DNA of 64,000 nt from Doryteuthis pealeii (lineage: Eukaryota; Mollusca; Cephalopoda; Myopsida; Loliginidae): assembly GCA_023376005.1 (NCBI GenBank), contig CM042181.1, positions 23,325,049 to 23,389,048 of the forward strand, in the 5' to 3' direction. The translations under genes were made by a program, and so were the position numbers. The notes beneath the pieces are model-generated. The model was not told the DNA's origin, made no database searches, and was given only the letters and a program-made list of their open reading frames with translations. Of this stretch, positions 46,044 through 56,980 are shown in pieces (within the stretch, counting starts at the first letter, position 1; each line of letters opens with the position of its first letter).

Positions 46044-46760
46044 TATACGCTCATGGCGTAATGGTTATTGTTATAAGAAATGAACTCAGCAACCCAGGTT
46101 CAAATCCTGGAAAAGATTAGTATTATTTGGATTATTCAGACTACTATTGTTATCTGTACAATGTTCAGCAGATGTGCCCTCCGGCCTTCTTCAGGTATTT
46201 ATTGTCAGACTCTGGAACCTTCTCGAACTTGGGAACATTCTTTTTGAACTTGGGAACCTTCTTGTCATAATCAGGAGCCATCCTGGAACTGTGAACCCAA
46301 CCCTTTATTCAAACCACGGGGGTATCCTGTTCTCATTCTGCTAACCATAGCTGGGGTAGAGGTGTTAAGCTGTGTTAATTATTATTCTATGTTACTGCTG
46401 CCCCTGCCCAGGATTGAATCTGGAGTCTGACAAGAAATACCTGAAGAAGGCCGTAGGGCACATTGGCCGAAACATGGTACAGATAACAATTAAGATGTGG
46501 ACAATAGTCCTAATAATCCAAATACTAATTATCGAGCCTCATCTAAAAAATTCAGTGAAACTGGACAATGTTGTTTGCATTTCACATTGCACTAATATCC
46601 TTGAGATAGGTATTCTCCCCCCAGCTATGGGTAAATAGTAGGACAGACTAGGCTCTTTGACCTTAGTATAGCAACCAGGCAATGAGAAAGAAAACTCTGA
46701 ATTTGAACCAGTTGTACTTGAGGTTGCATCCTTTCATGGTGGTGGGATTGGGTAAATACA
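46044..46760 (+). mobile_element. tRNA-derived SINE, family T2, split by a fold-back insertion
   Basis: The head (46044-46114: GGCGTAATGGTTATTG, GGTTCAAATCCTGG) and body (46561-46760: TTGCATTTCACATTGCACTA, GAGAAAGAAAACTCTGAATT) are separated by the element at 46115-46560. Confidence 0.7.
46115..46560. mobile_element. Fold-back element (CTGAAGA/GAAAC family) inserted in a SINE
   Basis: Arms at 46121-46220 and 46424-46535 are inverted copies (GGCCTTCTTCAGGTATTTAT, TTGTTATCTGTACAATG). Flanking CTGGAAAA (46107-46114) and CTGGACAA (46561-46568) look like an 8 bp target duplication with one change. The right arm reads CTGAAGA, A, GGCC-loop-GGCC, GAAACATG. The interior (46265-46420) recurs alone at 47248-47410. 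Confidence 0.7.
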
Positions 46761-47225
46761 TACACTAAAAAAAATGAATTAGTTTCAGTAAATTTTCTTT
46801 CAATGATTATCTCCCCTTTATTTCTCTTCACCCTAAACTCCCATCATGCAATAGAGCTAGCAAAACTACTTATAGCGTAATTAGAACAGTCTATGGAGAA
46901 TTTGGATTGAAAAGAAAACGGTAATCAGATTTCTGGGTAAAGCGAAAGAGAAGAAAATGAAAAAAGAAAAGAAAGTTTAAGATTCTAAGCACTTAATGTA
47001 TGTCAACCAGTGACCGGTCAATGATCCCTGAACTAGATTAAAAAAAAACACTAAAAAATGGAAGTCCCAAATTTTCTCCTGAAGAGCAGAAACGGATATG
47101 TCCCTTCCTCCACCCCGGGACGACAAATAGAAGTAAGGGAATTCCAACTTTTTTTACGCTAGGGCCTCTCTGGAAGAGGACGCCATTTTTTTTGGTCCCA
47201 CTGCATAATAGTAAATAATGTGAAT

Positions 47226-47460
47226 TATGATTGAGGAGTTTGACCTTCTTGTCATAATCAGGAGCCATCCTGGAACTGTGAACCCAACCCTTTATTCAAT
47301 CCATGGGGGTATCCTGTTCTCATTCCGCTAACCATAGTTGGGGTAGAGGTGTTAAGCTGTGTTAATTATTATTTTATGTTACTGCTGCCCCTGACCAGGA
47401 TTGAATCTGCAGCCGAGAAGGCTCTGGAGTCTGACACGAAATACCTCTGAAAACCCACGA
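47226..47460 (+). repeat. Interior copy of the 46.1 kb element
   Basis: CCTTCTTGTCATAATCAGGA, GCTGTGTTAATTATTATTTT and GGATTGAATCTGCAG match 46258-46440. The palindromic arms are lost (only ACGAAATACCTCTGA remains). Confidence 0.7.
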
Positions 47461-47907
47461 GTCGAGAGAGAAATAAACAACCCTTTTTTTTGACTCTACA
47501 ACTTTTTTTCTTGTTGTTGTTGGAACGCATTGCCTCTGTGAATGTTGTTGTCTGTGTATGACTCACTAGTTAACCCTCCTGCTACTAGGTGACTTAAGCC
47601 ATTTATAGCGCTGTGACCACGCCACACTGCTATCTCTTATGCTATTTTCTAATTACTATACAATATAGTTGGGGTTTGGAATTACGTAGTTGTGATGATA
47701 TTAATCTTATTGGAAGTTATTGAGTTATTTATTGTCAATAAACAGAATAGACATTTTTTCTTTCCAAAATAATCAGTTAAAGAAGTGACCTGTGGAATTA
47801 CACTTACATATCTAGTTTGTATTGTTCATTTTTTTTTTTTTTTTTTTTGTGGTATTGTTTAATGTTTTAGAGAATGAATCTTAAAAAAATGCTCCATGTA
47901 TGTATGT

Positions 47908-47913
<6 letters not shown>

Positions 47914-47968
<55 letters not shown>
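47914..47968. repeat. (TA)n microsatellite
   Basis: TA run left of the hammerhead hairpin at 48041-48152. A second run at 48172-48230 lies to its right. The preceding 47470-47910 shows no feature beyond a T run at 47830-47849. Confidence 0.9.
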
Positions 47969-47978
<10 letters not shown>

Positions 47979-48040
47979 ATAAATGAGAAAAGTATTGGCA
48001 TAAAAAGGTGCTCAATGCTAATAAAGCAGAGCAGATTTAT

Positions 48041-48152
48041 AATCAATAGTAATGGTATTATGGATGATTTTTTTTACTCATCTGAGGATTGCACAAGCAT
48101 GAAACTTAAAGTTATGAGTTTAAAATCATCCATAATACCATTACTATTGATT
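48041..48152 (+). ncRNA. Hairpin with hammerhead-like tip
   Basis: Perfect 28 bp arms (48041-48068 and 48125-48152, AATCAATAGTAATGGTATTA and its complement) extend helix I of a hammerhead at 48076-48119. This consists of ACTCAT, CTGAGGA, helix II TGC-ACAA-GCA, GAAA, helix III CTT-A-AAG, cleavage U, then ATGAGT, a 6-base perfect return. There is a UU mismatch at the base of helix II. TA runs flank both sides. Confidence 0.6.
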
Positions 48153-48167
48153 ATATATATGTGTGTG

Positions 48168-48234
<67 letters not shown>

Positions 48235-48282
48235 AAAGATTGAAAAAACACAGGTTTAAATGAGTTAAGTGGTGAGTTTATT

Positions 48283-48330
48283 GGCCGACACTGCAGTGTT
48301 TCGATCTATTAATTAGATCATCTTCAGGGC
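48283..48330 (-). ncRNA. Hammerhead-like motif with 10 bp palindromic helix III
   Basis: The minus strand reads TGCC, CTGAAGA, an extra T, helix II GATCT-AATTAAT-AGATC, GAAA, CACTG/CAGTG and then TC, so the cleavage triplet is GUC. GGC follows, giving three pairs of helix I. The self-complementary helix III suggests a dimeric ribozyme. Confidence 0.55.
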
Positions 48331-48696
48331 ATTTGTTGGTATATGGAAGGTAATATTATATATGTGTGTGTGTGTGTGTTTTTATAGAAGAGAAAGTGGA
48401 TGGGAGAGGGGTGGATTTGGGGATGAAGTCAGGTGGATGGGATAGCGTTTGTGAGGATTTGATTGGTCAGAAGGAAATCTTTAGTGGAAGGGGAGTGAGA
48501 AAAGATCAAAAGTGAGGAGTGAATTTGAAGAGTAAGGTGGTTAAGTGCAAAGGGAGAGAAACATGATAGGGGAGAAAATATATATGAAAAGTGTTGTTAT
48601 GGGTACAACGGGAGAAAATTAAATATTTTATAAAAAAGAAGGTCTCCAAAATGGATTATGTTTTTAAAAAATAAATTTTTTATTATTATTTTACAT

Positions 48697-48735
48697 TTGC
48701 GACATGTGTTTCAGATCTGATATCTTCTTCCGGTA
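48697..48735 (-). repeat. Degenerate hammerhead-like motif
   Basis: The minus strand reads CGGAAGA, AGATATCAGATCT, GAAACACATGTC. The U4 position is G, so it is probably dead. TA runs at 48762-48800 and 48964-48991 follow. A similar hairpin with CTTGAGA lies at 48802-48836. Confidence 0.35.
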
Positions 48736-48755
48736 TTAATTAACCATATTCTATA

Positions 48756-48803
<48 letters not shown>

Positions 48804-48960
48804 GAGAAAGGGTGAATGTTCACCCAAAATATTGGAATAGATTAAATCAGAAACAGAGCAACGGTTGAATATATAAAAAATCTGATTTTTGTTCTGTTTT
48901 TGTTCTTTTTTTCCAATGCTTCAAAAGACCAAACAAACAATGTTCACAAGAACATAACAC

Positions 48961-48991
<31 letters not shown>

Positions 48992-49004
48992 TTTCTTCTA
49001 ATTA

Positions 49005-49349
49005 TTATTAGTTTTTGAGGCAAGTGTTAGCTGATGGACTGTCACTGGAGTCTGAGTGACAAGTCTCCTCAGATCTCTAGGTCTCTTCTGAGAATTCTAG
49101 CCAATTTCAGCAATGCCGTTGTCTGGATGGTCTCAATTCTTCCTCTGATTTCCAGATCCTCTAGTCTGTTTTCTTAGCTTTTGGCCACCGTTTCTAATCC
49201 CCCAACTGCAATTGGTATCACTTTCACCCTCATATTCCACAGCTTTTTCAATTCTCTGGCAAGGTCCAGGTATTTGTCCATCTTTTCATTTTCTTTCAAC
49301 TTCATCCTGTGATCTACTGGAACTGCAAAATCTACCAGTTGACAAGTTC
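49005..49349 (-). pseudogene. Non-LTR retrotransposon 3' end, copy 1
   Basis: The minus strand encodes decayed TCQLVDFAVPVDHRMKLKEN and KYLDLARELKKLWNMRVKVI motifs. Its 5' breakpoint abuts the TAA tail of copy 2 (49350-49381). Confidence 0.75.
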
Positions 49350-49380
<31 letters not shown>

Positions 49381-49981
49381 TTTGAGTTTTCACATCAGTG
49401 TTAGCTGATGGTCTTTCACTGGAGTCTGAGTGACAGCAAGTCTCCTCAGGTCTCCAGGACTCTTCTGAGTATTCTGACAGATTGCAGCAGTGCAGTGTTC
49501 TGAATAGTTTCAATTCTTCCTCTGATTTCCAAACTTTCCAAACCCTTTTGGGACCATTCCAAGTGCACCAACTACAATTGGTATAACTTTCACTTTCATA
49601 TTCCATAACTTTTTCAGTTCTCTGGCAAGGTCCAGATATTTGTCAATTTTTTCATTTTCCTTTAGCTTTACCCTGTGATCTGCTGGCACTGCAAAATCCA
49701 CCAGTTGACAAGTTCTTTCTTTTTTGTTTATCAACACTAGGTCTGGTCTTCTTGCTGGGATAAGGTGATCCGTTTTTATTTCAAAGTCCCAGAGAATTTT
49801 ATGCGTTTCGTTCTCAAGAACAGATTCTGGTTTATGCATATACCATTTTGTTGTATGGTCAAAATTAAATTTTTTGCATAATTCCCAGTGGATCACCATC
49901 CCAACCCAGTCGTGTCTGGTTTTGTATTCCCGTTGTGCTAGTTGGTTACATTCGCATTGTTATTATTATTATTATTATTAA
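49350..49981 (-). pseudogene. Non-LTR retrotransposon 3' end, copy 2, with TAA repeats at both ends
   Basis: An open frame of 129 codons reads VIHWELCKKFNFDHTTKWYM, HKILWDFEIKTDHLIPARRP, DLVLINKKERTCQLVDFAVP and KKLWNMKVKVIPIVVGALG. This is the widespread terminal domain of a non-LTR ORF2. The 3' tail is (TAA)n at 49350-49381. A second (TAA)n at 49958-49981 borders the 5' break. Confidence 0.85.
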
Positions 49982-50510
49982 TTTTGACTTGTATTTTCTT
50001 TTATCTTTTAATTTAAAAAAATTTTTTTATAGCAATTCATGGGTCCTGCTAGTATAAGATTGTTTCCTTATGGTCTGGTTGTACAAAATGTGTGGCCCTG
50101 TACCAGCCGTCCTTCCTGTAGTTGGGGTACTGCCGGCTGTCATTAGAAACCTCTTCTTTTTTTTCCTTTCACCTTCTTTAGAAAATGAATTGTGGGTTAG
50201 TGACAGGGTAAGGATGTAAACAAGTCATTGATGTTACCCCCCCCCCAGACCCCACCCGAGACCCACCAATAATCTGGCTTTGCTTGGGTTGCTCAGGTTA
50301 ACAAAACAGACCTTCCGCCTCTGCCACCCCTCAATCGATGAAACACACAGCCATCTGCAACTTTTGGACTCATGTCCTGACTTGCACTGGTTTCCTCTCC
50401 CTCCCCCACCTCCACGGGCTGACAGTGTTTTTTGGGGGGCCCAAAACATAGGGGAGGGTTAGACAAGAATATGATTATACACACATAATAATGTGTCTAT
50501 CATCAAGTCT

Positions 50511-50513
50511 TAT

Positions 50514-50565
<52 letters not shown>

Positions 50566-50760
50566 ACTCTCTTTCTTTCCACACTTTTATCTCTCTCTTT
50601 ATCTCTCTCTCTCACTCTTTCTTCTCTCTCTTTCTCTCTCTCTTCTTCTCCCGCTTTAATCTCTCTCTCTCTCTCTTCTCCCTCTTTTTCACTCTTTTCT
50701 TTTCTCTCATTCTTTTTATCTCTTTCTCTCTCTCTCTCTCAATCAGACAGCTTTTTCTCT
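50511..50760. repeat. (TC)n microsatellite
   Basis: Pure and interrupted TC/TTTC tract. Poly-Ser/Leu frames here are artefacts. T tract at 50860-50893. Confidence 0.95.
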
Positions 50761-50855
50761 TTCTCGTTCTTCTTTCACTCATTTTTTTCCTTCAATTTAC
50801 TCTCATACAATAGTCATTCAATAAACATGGGGAATTTTTTTGAAAGAAATTAAAT

Positions 50856-50893
<38 letters not shown>

Positions 50894-51164
50894 CAGAATT
50901 TAAAAAAATAAATGTAAACTCTATTATTCGGGATTAGTTTATAGCAAAAATTATTTTGATCTCACAAAAATATTTATTTTGGGGCTATTGAAAATGGCAG
51001 CAAATCAGAATGCTCTAGGTTTGAACAGAGGTCTGTCATTAACTTTTTGGTGGCTGAGAAGTGCAAACTCTGTGAAATTTTAAGAAAATGTGATTTTAAA
51101 GAGTAGCATGTATTATTAAAAAAAAAAAAAAAAAATTTAAAAAGGGGCTAGACATGGATTTGCC

Positions 51165-51370
51165 GTTTCGAATCTGAATTGAAAAGACCATCCATTGAGT
51201 GGAAACACACTAACGCTACGGTAAAGAAAAAGTTCTGGGCATAGTGGTCAATAAAGAAGGTCATGCTGTCAGTCTTTTGGGACATGAAAGGACCCCTCAC
51301 TATTGATTTCCTTGAAAATGTGCAACTGTTAATAGTGCTTGCTATTGCTAACTCCTTAGGCAAAATTCAC
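51165..51370 (+). pseudogene. Mariner-like transposase central fragment
   Basis: Plus-strand reading gives KRPSIEWKHTN, then VMLSVFWDMKGPLTIDFLEN. This is the region around the first catalytic Asp (FWD) of a mariner transposase. A stop follows KKFWA, and a frameshift follows after DFLEN. Too short to assign a subfamily; not obviously from the same copy as 43.3 kb. Confidence 0.65.
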
Positions 51371-51717
51371 TTAATTGAATGATGTATCATTAATATTTTA
51401 TATAAATTTAAGAGAAAATTATTTTCAGTCAAATATTTTTTGAAAAATGTCATGATTATTTGCAAGGAGTTGTTTTGAGTTGAACGAAATGCATTATTCC
51501 AGGAATTCTTCAGATTATTATAATGGACTCTCCCGTCGATTATCGACGTATGAGGGTTCATACACACAATGAACTCCCACACAGGGATTTTTTTATAGTG
51601 GTGAAGGCTTGTGTTGGACCATCCACACTTTTTGGCACAGTCGATAGGAAAGAATTGGTGCATCAAGGGTTGCCACAAACCCAATCAACGACCGACCTCA
51701 GGAATTTTGAATTCAGA

Positions 51718-52015
51718 GTTATCCCTCTCCTAGACTGGTTACCTACACAAGGGCCCAGTCTGCCCTACTATTTAACCCATAGCTGGAGGGAATTTTGAAT
51801 TCAGAGTTATCCCTCTCCTAGACTGGTTACCTACCCAAGGCTGAAGAGCCCAGTCTGCCCTACTATTTAACTCATAGCTGGAGGGAGAATATATGGATTC
51901 ATACCTTTCCCAAGGGTATTAGCGCTATGTGAAATGCCAACAGCTTCGTCTAGGAATTGAACTCGAATCGACAAGTCCATTTTCCGTGACTCTAACCACT
52001 AGCCCACGCGCCTCC
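51718..52015 (-). mobile_element. tRNA-derived SINE, family T2, with a 72 bp internal tandem duplication
   Basis: ATTTTGAATTCAGAGTTATC through CATAGCTGGAGGGA occurs at 51706-51790 and again from 51791. Minus-strand boxes near 51950-52010 read GTGGGCTAGTGGTTAGAG and GAGTTCAATTCCTAGACG. Confidence 0.75.
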
Positions 52016-52169
52016 AGATTATTATCCTTATCTTTATTATTTTTACTGGCAATAAACCCAGCCCTGCCTGCCCCTTTAAATCAAGGATGCAGGTGTTGCC
52101 TGGGGGTATGGCCCCCTTGGATCACACCGTTAATTTAACAACATGAAGAGCTCATGTTATTTTGCTATT

Positions 52170-52466
52170 ATTTCTCTGAATTTTTTAGATGAGGCTTGAT
52201 AATTTGGATTATTTGGACTATTGTCCTTGTCTTTATTGTTATCTGTACAACGTTTTGTTCAATGTGCTCTCTGGCCTTCTTCAGGTATTTCTTGCTGGAC
52301 TTGGGAGTCTTTTCGAACTCCCGATTACGACAAAAAGGTTCCCGAATTTGAAAAGGCTTCCAAGTCCGACAAGAAATATCTGAAGAAGGCTGGAGAGCAC
52401 ATTGGCTGAAACATTGTACAGATAGCAATAAAGATGAGGACAATAGTCTGAATAATCCAAATCAAA
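52170..52466. mobile_element. Fold-back element, CTGAAGA/GAAAC family
   Basis: Arms 52196-52300 and 52365-52466 are inverted copies (GGACTATTGTCCTTGTCTTT, GGCCTTCTTCAGGTATTTCT). The right arm carries CTGAAGA ... GAAACATTGTACAG. Confidence 0.7.
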
Positions 52467-52514
52467 ATATCTGTTGATAGGAAAAGATAAGAATGACTCA
52501 CATTTCAATTTGAT

Positions 52515-53110
52515 TGTTTTGTTTTACGGCATATCAACCTTGGTGGGTCATTTAATGCCGGCAAAATTTTGAAAGATTCATAGCGATAGTTTGGAAGAAA
52601 ATTTTTTAAACTCAATTTTTTTTTTGTAAACAAATTTTCTATTTAACCCATACATGGGAACCTAACAGGTACTACCACTCCGGGTCAGAGTGGACCTGGG
52701 ATCAATGGTGATGAAGAGGCGCTCCACATTCCCCCTACCTCCAGAACTGGAACCACACCATCAATTAGTTTAATATCATACCCATGACATGAAGACCCTC
52801 AGTCACCACCTTCTAGCACCCATATGATAAAAAGGGTTGGGGCTTGCCATGAGGGCAATAGGATTAGGACAATCATATAGGTGCTAGGGCCTGATTTGAC
52901 CAGACGATTGATTGGAAGGGGGGCTTCTTCAACTGCCTGTCTAGCGTCTAGCCTAAGTAAGAGCCAAAGTGGAGTGTTGCATGTCATGGACTGCTCATCC
53001 ACCAAGATTCCATCCTTAAGCATCACGAGTCGACACCCACGGCCAACAGGTGGCGCTATTGGGGGTGGGGTCTTACCCCTATGCAGAGGTGCAGTCAGTG
53101 TATTCTAAAT
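52515..53110 (-). mobile_element. Family A retroposon, near full length
   Basis: From GTTTTACGGCATATCAACC to TGCAGAGGTGCAGTCAGTG. The 52820-53110 half is duplicated at 53175-53450. Confidence 0.65.
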
Positions 53111-53174
53111 TAATTAGTCGCTTAAGACCTTGTGTTACATCCTACTCGTGCGAGGAGTTGGTAAATATATATAA

Positions 53175-53450
53175 TAAAAAAGGTTGGGCCTTGCCATAAG
53201 GGCAATAGGGTTGGGACAATCATATAGGTGCTAGGGCTTGACGTGACCAGCCGATTGATTGGAGGGGGGAGGCTTCTCCGACTGCCCGTCTAGCCTAAGG
53301 GCCAAAGTGGAGTATTGCATGTCATGGACTGCTCATCCACCAAGATTCCATCCTTAAGCATCACGGGTCGACACCCACGGCCAAAGTCCCTATTTGGGTG
53401 GTGGGTGAGGTTTTACCCCTCTGCAGGGGCAGTCGGTGTATTCTAAATCT
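53175..53450 (-). mobile_element. Family A retroposon, 5' half only
   Basis: GCCATAAGGGCAATAGGGTT through CTCTGCAGGGGCAGTCGGTG. It is separated from the previous copy by a T2 SINE tail (53118-53170). The region 53460-53950 after it shows no feature. Confidence 0.6.
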
Positions 53451-53956
53451 CCAGCTGACAGGGCTAATTTCAATTTGACATGTCAGAATGAGTCCAGGTG
53501 GGTGATAGAACAACTTATAAGATTTGTTTTGAAATTCACTTCCTTTGTTAAAAAAAATGATTTTGTTAAACAGCAACTTGTGAGGAGTGTTTTGATTTTC
53601 TCTTCTTTTCTATAAGATAAAACGGTGATTAAATCTCTCTTCAAATTCCTGGTTTTAAGAGTTTTGACAGACGATGCTTTTAAATGTCTAAATTGAAAAA
53701 TAAGGCACATAAATATTTCAATGATTTTCATTTGTGTTTGTAATTTAAAAAAAATCTGTTTTAAAGATGATTCGTTATATGAACACTTAATTTATTATTG
53801 ATAAACTTGAATTAGAGTTTGTAGGTTGTTTTAAAAGAAAATAAACATTATATCTTATCAAAATTACCAATGATCTACAACATGACTAATACACAGAAAT
53901 TGTGCAAAGTTTGTGTGCTAGCAAATTTTAAATTTGATTTTAAAAAACTTTTTAGG

Positions 53957-54245
53957 TAATTTATGAGGAAGTGCGTCCTGGTCTCCTGCCTCAGAAATTG
54001 CTACCCAGTGACTATTAAAATGACATTGGTGGTAGCATAGTTTTGATTACATACAACACTACAATACCTCAATTACACTCGTCCGTTTTGTGATCTAAGT
54101 ACAATCAAAATAATGTCAATAAATTTGTTTTATTCTAAAATTTTCTTTTAAATTTTTTTTTTAATTTAAAAATTGGTAATTTATGAGGAAGTGCGTCCTG
54201 GTCTCCTGCCTCAGAAATTGCTACCCGGTGACTATTAAAATAATG
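53957..54245 (+). mobile_element. Two direct copies of the family D arm
   Basis: ATTTATGAGGAAGTGCGTCC through CCGGTGACTATTAAAAT occurs at 53957-54022 and 54176-54245. TATC and TTGTCGTAATTCTT sequence at 54345-54540 is the usual interior of this element. Confidence 0.6.
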
Positions 54246-54597
54246 TCCCCAGCTATGTTGTCTCGGTGGTGTTACTTGAAAGAAAACAACCAACTTGGGG
54301 CGTTAAATGTATTTTTTTTTTGGGGGGGGGCTTCTCTTTTTTTGTCGTAATTCTTATTTATTTATCGTAATTTGTTTAGAAATTTATTTATAGAAATTTG
54401 TCGTAATTCTTGTTTATTTATAGAAATTTGTCATAATTCTTGTTTAGATATGAAGATGTATATCTATCTATCTATCTACCTCAATTTGTTCATTTTTTAC
54501 TTTGTTTATATATATATCTATCCACCCATCTCCATTTGTTCATATCAAAAAAGAGAAGCCCCCCCCCTAATGGATAATACAATTTTTTTATAAATAC

Positions 54598-55068
54598 ATT
54601 TTTCTATTTAACCCATAGATGGGACCCTAACAGGTACTACCACCAGGTCAGAGTGGACCAGGGAGCAATGGTGATGAAGTGCTCCACAAAACCTCCAAAA
54701 CTGGAACCTCACCATCAGATAGAGTTTAACGTCATTCCCAGGACATGTAGACCCGCAGCCACCGCCTTCTAGCACCCATATGATAAAAAGGGGTTGGGGC
54801 TTGCCATAAGGGCAATAGGGTTGGGAAAATCATATAGGTGCTAGGGCTTGACGTGACCAGCCGATTGATCGCCTCTCTGACCGCCCGTCTAGCCCAAGAT
54901 AGGGCCAAAGTGGAGTATTGCATGTCATGAACTGCTCATCCACCTGGGCTCTATCCTTAAGCATCACGGGTCGCCACCCACGGCCAACAGGTGGCCCCAT
55001 TGAGGGAGTCTTACCCCTCTGCAGAGGTGCAGTCGGTGCATTCTAACGCCCCAGCCGACAGGTTGTGT
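54598..55068 (-). mobile_element. Family A retroposon copy
   Basis: From CTATTTAACCCATAGATGGG to TTCTAACGCCCCAGCCGACA. The right boundary joins directly to a LINE 3' end at 55069. Confidence 0.65.
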
Positions 55069-55560
55069 TGCATCCTTCCGTCTACTAAAGACAATGGCGT
55101 TGAGTCCACTTTTTTTTTTTTTTTTTTCCTGCAACTGCATGAGTGGTTGAGCGTCACAATTTTGAATGGCAATATCTGGAATCTCTGGTGCAGTGACTGC
55201 GAACACTTTGGGTGGCCAGGTTGGATGCCTTCATTAAGTCCATCAGTGCGGTGCAGAGTGGCATCCGCTCACCCCTCCTGCAGTTGGTTGCTCAGAAGTC
55301 ACACTGTGTTCCTGGATAGGTGCAAGATGCCAAGTCTGCAGACGCGCCAGTGTAACATGCACAAGACTTGTCAAGCTATGCTGAAGTCGCTCCGATCTCC
55401 TTTGTTCCTGTATAAGGGGACGATGGTAGCGTCCCACTTGTCCTGGGGGATGTGTCCATGTTTCCCAGCAACTGCAGAGTTGCTAGTGTAGTGGTTGAAG
55501 CAGTGCTGCCCCATGCCTTCAAGATATTTGCTGGTACGCGGTCGCTTTCTTGTCAGAAAG
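55069..55560 (-). pseudogene. Rearranged non-LTR retrotransposon
   Basis: 55069-55200 matches the 3' end of the copy at 18019-18150 (CATCCTTCCGTCTACTAAAG, AACTGCATGAGTGG). The adjoining 55200-55560 encodes on the minus strand QDKWDATIVPLYK and RSDFSIA, which belong near the start of an RT domain. The middle of the RT is therefore deleted. Confidence 0.6.
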
Positions 55561-56488
55561 TTAGTTTAATTACTAACTTCTCATCATCATTGTTATCTTC
55601 TTCCTTTTTGAAAACACTTTTTTTATTGCAAACTTTTCTCATTTGAATTTATCTGATCTAAAATATAAGGTGCTAACCTACAGTCATATGTTTATCAACA
55701 TCGTATAGACTTACGTCATTTTCTAAGATTCATATATTTCTAAAAATATTACAATCTTAAAAAAGAAACTATATTAAATAATATAGTTTTTATGTCGTTT
55801 GTAAAAACAGGTGTATCATTCATACCGTATGGTACCGTTAATACCGGGTTGTATCGATGTTGACGCTTATTTTTGTACCCGAAAAATAAATGAAAAATGA
55901 AATAGATATATATAATGTCCAGAGAATAATAACATCAATTATAAAATAGGGTATGCATCATAATAGAATGAAAATATGTTTAAAAAGATAAGTTTTGAAA
56001 TACAAATCGGAATAATTATAATAAATAAGGTGAATCAGACATCAGCAACAATCATATTTCCCATTTAAAAAGAAAGTTATTTTATGCATCAACAATAAGT
56101 GGAAAAAAATGGGGAAAAAATTATATTTTGCAAACAAGAATGCTAATTTTTCAAATTATTTCCTCCTTGTATCACCCATTTGAACAGAAGCCAACATGAT
56201 ATTTACCCAGAAGAAGATTAGAGAAGCATACTAAATATTTATTTCAAATATGTTTTCATACTGAGGATCCATTAATCAAAACACTTAGTGTTGGAATATT
56301 TTACCAAATATCAATAAATCCTCTTCATTTTCTTATTTTACACTATAACTCATTTTTCAATATACTGTCGGATTCATTTTCATTTTTTCTTGCCCCCCCC
56401 CCCCACACATGTATATTTATTTATCTATCATTATCATTATTATCATATTTATTAAATATACAAAAATGTATGATGTATGTAGTTAATC
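55561..56488. other. Intron sequence without recognisable features
   Basis: AT-rich; I see a C run at 56393-56404 only. No open frame, RNA gene or repeat family was recognised. Confidence 0.6.
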
Positions 56489-56682
56489 AGTGATGCTGAC
56501 AGCTTTTTGATTTAGTGCGTCCTGGGACTCCTACCTTGTAACCTATCCTGTGTAATTCGTTTCTAAGAAACTATTGAAATGTATTTACAGTTAGTTTGAA
56601 ATGGTGAGGGAAGAAAAAGAAAAACACTGGGATGCAGGGATACAATTTTACTGTGTCCTTTTAGGTTCCTATCAGCATCTCT
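56489..56682 (-). mobile_element. Family C MITE copy
   Basis: CAGTGATGCTGACAGCTTTT to AGGTTCCTATCAGCATCTCTG. It is shortened internally compared with the other copies. Confidence 0.6.
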
Positions 56683-56980
56683 GGTTAATATATATATTTA
56701 ATACTTATAAAATCCTAAAGCACACCACTTTTGATGCTACCTAAGGCCCTCATTCTCCAACCAAATGACTCAAATATATATCCTGGGTCTTATATGTGAA
56801 TTTGAGTTATCTGGTAGTATGTTCATGTTTATCCAGATCTCTGTACACTAACATAATTTTTTACTTAGCCTAACTCTATACTTCTGTGATGTTACATGTA
56901 AATAAGAAGTGTTATATATATATTTGCAAATACACTCCTTTTTATCTAATACTTATGTTGTTTAATATATACTTATCAAG

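Noticed and set aside
48802..48836. CTTGAGA hairpin as an active hammerhead
   Set aside because: Core bases G5 and A6 are not in register, and AAAA replaces GAAA.
51517..51720. 91-codon frame at 51523 as a gene
   Set aside because: No recognised domain. It lies between a mariner fragment and a SINE and is probably another transposon remnant; left unclassified.
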